A stretch of 7,884 nt of DNA from JBEGQX01 sp041180805 (GTDB lineage Bacteria > Planctomycetota > Planctomycetia > Gemmatales > Gemmataceae). The notes under the pieces were generated by a model, which was not told the origin of the DNA, searched no databases, and saw nothing but the letters and a program-made list of their open reading frames with translations. Positions 5,953-7,884 of the stretch are shown here, one piece after another. The DNA lies in assembly GCA_041180805.1 (NCBI GenBank), contig JBEGQX010000340.1, positions 1 through 7,884 on the forward strand. Direction: 5' to 3'. The translations under genes were made by a program, and so were the position numbers. Position 1 is the first letter of the stretch. Every line of letters starts with the position of its first letter.

Positions 5953-6254
5953 ACATCGGATAGTAAAGCCGTGATTTTTGCCTGAAGCTGCTCGAGAGTT
6001 ATCCCAGTAAGCAGAAATTTTTTATCCCGCGAAGTATGACCGCTTAACAGTTCAATCTGCTGCTTGCTGATGCCAAAACTTTTCCGAAGCAGATCGGTGA
6101 TGGCCTCGTTGGCTTTGCCATCCTCTGGAGGTGCCTGAACAGCCACTTTCAATGCCCCGCCATGCTCGCCAACGATTGCGTTGCGCCTGGCACCCGGTTG
6201 CGCCCGGATGGGAAGAATTACACCCTTATCGTTTTGGGCGATTTCTATCGCCAC
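5949..6254 (-). CDS. DUF167/UPF0235 (YggU-like) family protein
   Basis: This 101-residue protein fits the small DUF167 (UPF0235, YggU) family over its full length. The diagnostic pieces are the N-terminal strand with QPGARRNAIVG (residues 19-29), LKVAVQAPPEDGKANEAI (35-52) and a late IELLSGHTSRDKKFLL stretch. The family is widespread and structurally known but has no settled function. Translation starts at GTG (6252-6254), two bases after the TAA of the upstream TolC-like gene; no strong ribosome site of its own is seen, so translational coupling is likely. No methionine codon offers a better start in the first part. Its TAA and the TAG of hemE share bases, giving a four-base convergent overlap. 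The pairing with a TolC homologue may be no more than operon packing. Confidence 0.88.
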   Translation of the reverse strand: MAIEIAQNDKGVILPIRAQPGARRNAIVGEHGGALKVAVQAPPEDGKANEAITDLLRKSFGISKQQIELLSGHTSRDKKFLLTGITLEQLQAKITALLSDV

Positions 6255-6256
6255 GG

Positions 6257-7537
6257 TTATTTACGCTCTACTGGCAGGCCATCCATGGTGTGCGTGGAAG
6301 GGCAGGTAAAGCCCAGGCTGAAAATCCCGTTGGTGGCTCTTTCCAGATCGATCACATTATCGATACTTATCAACAAGGTTTGATTATAATTGCCCAGCAT
6401 TCGCCCCGCCCTTTCAAAGATGCTGGCCTCCTCCTCGGTTAAAAATTTCAAAGGCTTGTTGGCAAGGTTATCCAGGTTATTCTTCAGCGTTGGCTGGTGC
6501 TTCTTCAATTCCTGATATCTCAGATGGGTTTCCTTCAATTGCTGAAAAGCATTTCCCACCTCCAAACGAATGAGCTTGCGGGTAGTTTCATTCACATTAA
6601 CCGCACGATCGAGGTAGGCTTGGGCAGATTGAACACGGTAGGTTCTTTTACCCACCAAGTTTGGAGGCATTTCAATGGTGATTTGCTCTGGTGTAAAATC
6701 CTCACCGCGGGATTGCACGCCTATGGGAATGTAATGAAGGTCGGATCCATTCGCAAAGGTGCGGAATTTTGGCGCGAATCTGGCACTGTTTTGGGCATCT
6801 ACTTCCAATGAGGTGATGTCCACCGCACGGGAAGACTTGATGGCTTCCAAGCGGGCATTCACAGACTTCTCGGTAATATCAATAATGAAATCTTTCTCAA
6901 AGAAGTTCATGATTTTGAATTCCGGAAGTTCGGTATCCTTGGGCATGATGTTACCCGTCCTGTATCGGCCCCCCATCTCTTCCATCAATGCCGATTTGGC
7001 ACGATCAAAACCGGTCACAGCCAGTGCATACTTGTCTTTTGCTTCCACCAATCCCAATTTCAATTCCTGCAAATGTTTTTGATCCGATGCATTATTTGTC
7101 ACCTTAAACTTTAATTCCAAGGCTTTGATATTTTTTTCCAGTACCTGGATAATTTCCTCGGTGAGTTGTTTTTGCTGACCTGCATACACCACCAGGTAGT
7201 AGCAATGAGCCACTCCGTATGCGGTGTCCCGGACTTGCTGCTGCAATGCCGCATCATTAACTTCGATGCTGATTTGGGATTGTTGTTTTCGAAATTTCAA
7301 ATCCGGACTTAATCGGGCATAGAGGGGCAAATGGTTCAAACCTTCGTGGCCTGCCATTGCCGCCCGCAAGCTGGCTTCAGCAGCCTTCACACGGGGATGA
7401 TTCTCCTTCATGAAAGTAAGACATTCCGGCAAAGTCATTTGCTTGGTGTTTTCCTGGGAAAATGCCTGCCAGGGAAAACACAGGATGCCTGCCACCGCAA
7501 TCATCCACGAGCAACATTTATTAAAATATTTATCCAT
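6257..7537 (-). CDS. TolC-family outer-membrane efflux-like protein, shortened strand region
   Basis: This 426-residue protein has a signal peptide (hydrophobic core about 12-26, likely cleavage at AFS|QE, 27/28) and no lipobox. The mature part has two repeats rich in long amphipathic helices, as in TolC-type outer-membrane efflux proteins. The first begins with LPECLTFMKENHPRVKAAEA and later has a helix around YYLVVYAGQQKQL. The second holds a conserved-looking EMPPNLVGKR segment before another long helix. In the first repeat only about 20 residues separate the two helices, shorter than the strand pair of E. coli TolC. This matches what I remember of planctomycete TolC homologues, unverified. 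The ATG has an AAGGA site nine bases upstream. No RND or ABC pump or membrane fusion partner is present in the window, so the transported substrate is unknown. It leads a two-gene unit with the DUF167 gene. Confidence 0.75.
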   Translation of the reverse strand: MDKYFNKCCSWMIAVAGILCFPWQAFSQENTKQMTLPECLTFMKENHPRVKAAEASLRAAMAGHEGLNHLPLYARLSPDLKFRKQQSQISIEVNDAALQQQVRDTAYGVAHCYYLVVYAGQQKQLTEEIIQVLEKNIKALELKFKVTNNASDQKHLQELKLGLVEAKDKYALAVTGFDRAKSALMEEMGGRYRTGNIMPKDTELPEFKIMNFFEKDFIIDITEKSVNARLEAIKSSRAVDITSLEVDAQNSARFAPKFRTFANGSDLHYIPIGVQSRGEDFTPEQITIEMPPNLVGKRTYRVQSAQAYLDRAVNVNETTRKLIRLEVGNAFQQLKETHLRYQELKKHQPTLKNNLDNLANKPLKFLTEEEASIFERAGRMLGNYNQTLLISIDNVIDLERATNGIFSLGFTCPSTHTMDGLPVERK

Positions 7538-7674
7538 CGAAGCAAATCCTTTGCTTTACATGAGGAAAACCTTATTCCTTAAATCGGAACAGAATCGCCG
7601 TTATTTGATGGATAGCGGAACCAAAGGGGGATTAAAAAACCAATAGGGTGGGGTTTTAACGATTGAAGCAGTTT

Positions 7675-7884
7675 TTATTTCGCCCGTTGGGCAAAAACGA
7701 TTTCTTTTTTGGGCCGATCAATCCCAACCAACCCACCTGATAGGGAATCCTGTGCGATTCCCTGGCCGGGAAAGGGGCACTCCAATGCCTCCACCAATTC
7801 CAGCACCTTCCCATCGTTGGGAATTTTCAACCGGTAAAGAACCTTGAAATGGTGGTGAGTTACCAACAGGGTTTCTCCATCCCA
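7675..7884 (-). CDS. C-terminal end of an unidentified, possibly beta-propeller protein (partial)
   Basis: Only the last 69 codons are in the window; the frame stays open to the right edge, so the true start lies beyond 7884. A TTG at 7866 could be mistaken for a start, but codons encoding WDGETLL precede it in frame. The visible part reads like the last blades of a repeat protein: short strands such as LLVTHHHFKVLYRL and KEIVFAQ alternate with turns (PNDGK, GIDRPKK). The GQGIAQD and GIDR pieces faintly recall glutamine-cyclotransferase-like or DUF6454-type propellers, but this is a weak impression. It lies upstream of the TolC-like gene on the same strand with a 137-base spacer, so co-transcription is possible but not evident. 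Confidence 0.55.
   Translation of the reverse strand, partial: WDGETLLVTHHHFKVLYRLKIPNDGKVLELVEALECPFPGQGIAQDSLSGGLVGIDRPKKEIVFAQRAK

Noticed and set aside
7636..7657. AAAACC/GGTTTT hairpin after the right-edge partial gene as terminator
   Set aside because: It has only six pairs, mostly A-T, with a ten-base loop. Too weak to call.

Overview
The window looks like chromosomal DNA of a planctomycete, most likely in or near the Gemmatales. The best evidence is a DUF1559 protein with a prepilin-type N-terminus and an H-X9-DG C-terminal motif, a family greatly expanded in Planctomycetes. A Cys/Gly-rich repeat protein of a kind I associate with Gemmata-like genomes, and a short-strand TolC homologue, agree with this. 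Base composition is close to balanced by eye, lower than in cultured Gemmata relatives, so an uncultured lineage is plausible. I see no mobile element, CRISPR array, tRNA or rRNA.

Layout. Minus strand 22-954: DUF1559 pseudopilin-like protein. A divergent spacer (955-1123) separates it from a plus-strand six-helix membrane protein of unknown function (1124-1672). That gene's stop codon directly abuts the stop of a convergent minus-strand D-aminoacylase/N-acyl-D-amino-acid deacylase (1673-3226). Next comes a 427-base gene-free stretch with a good sigma-70-type promoter (3381-3409) and a leader of about 240 nt with tandem hairpins. It feeds a 131-residue Cys-rich repeat protein (3654-4049), which ends in a textbook intrinsic terminator (4098-4131). 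Then follow menG/ubiE (4184-4909) and hemE (4948-5952) as a plus-strand pair. HemE's stop overlaps the stop of a convergent minus-strand DUF167 gene (5949-6254). That gene sits two bases downstream of a TolC-like outer-membrane efflux gene (6257-7537). The right edge holds the last 69 codons of another minus-strand gene, perhaps a beta-propeller protein.

How the genes relate. menG (last steps of menaquinone synthesis) and hemE (heme synthesis) both supply respiratory-chain cofactors and are probably co-transcribed. The TolC-like gene and the DUF167 gene form a translationally coupled pair. The other genes are probably single units.

The most unusual part is the Cys-rich module at 3367-4131. 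It has a promoter flanked by near-identical 11-bp repeats, a long structured leader that could pair with the Shine-Dalgarno site, a gene carrying six SCxGCxG units with all 16 cysteines encoded by TGC, and a strong terminator. It looks like a self-contained, regulated unit for a possible metal- or redox-active small protein. Its function is unknown to me.
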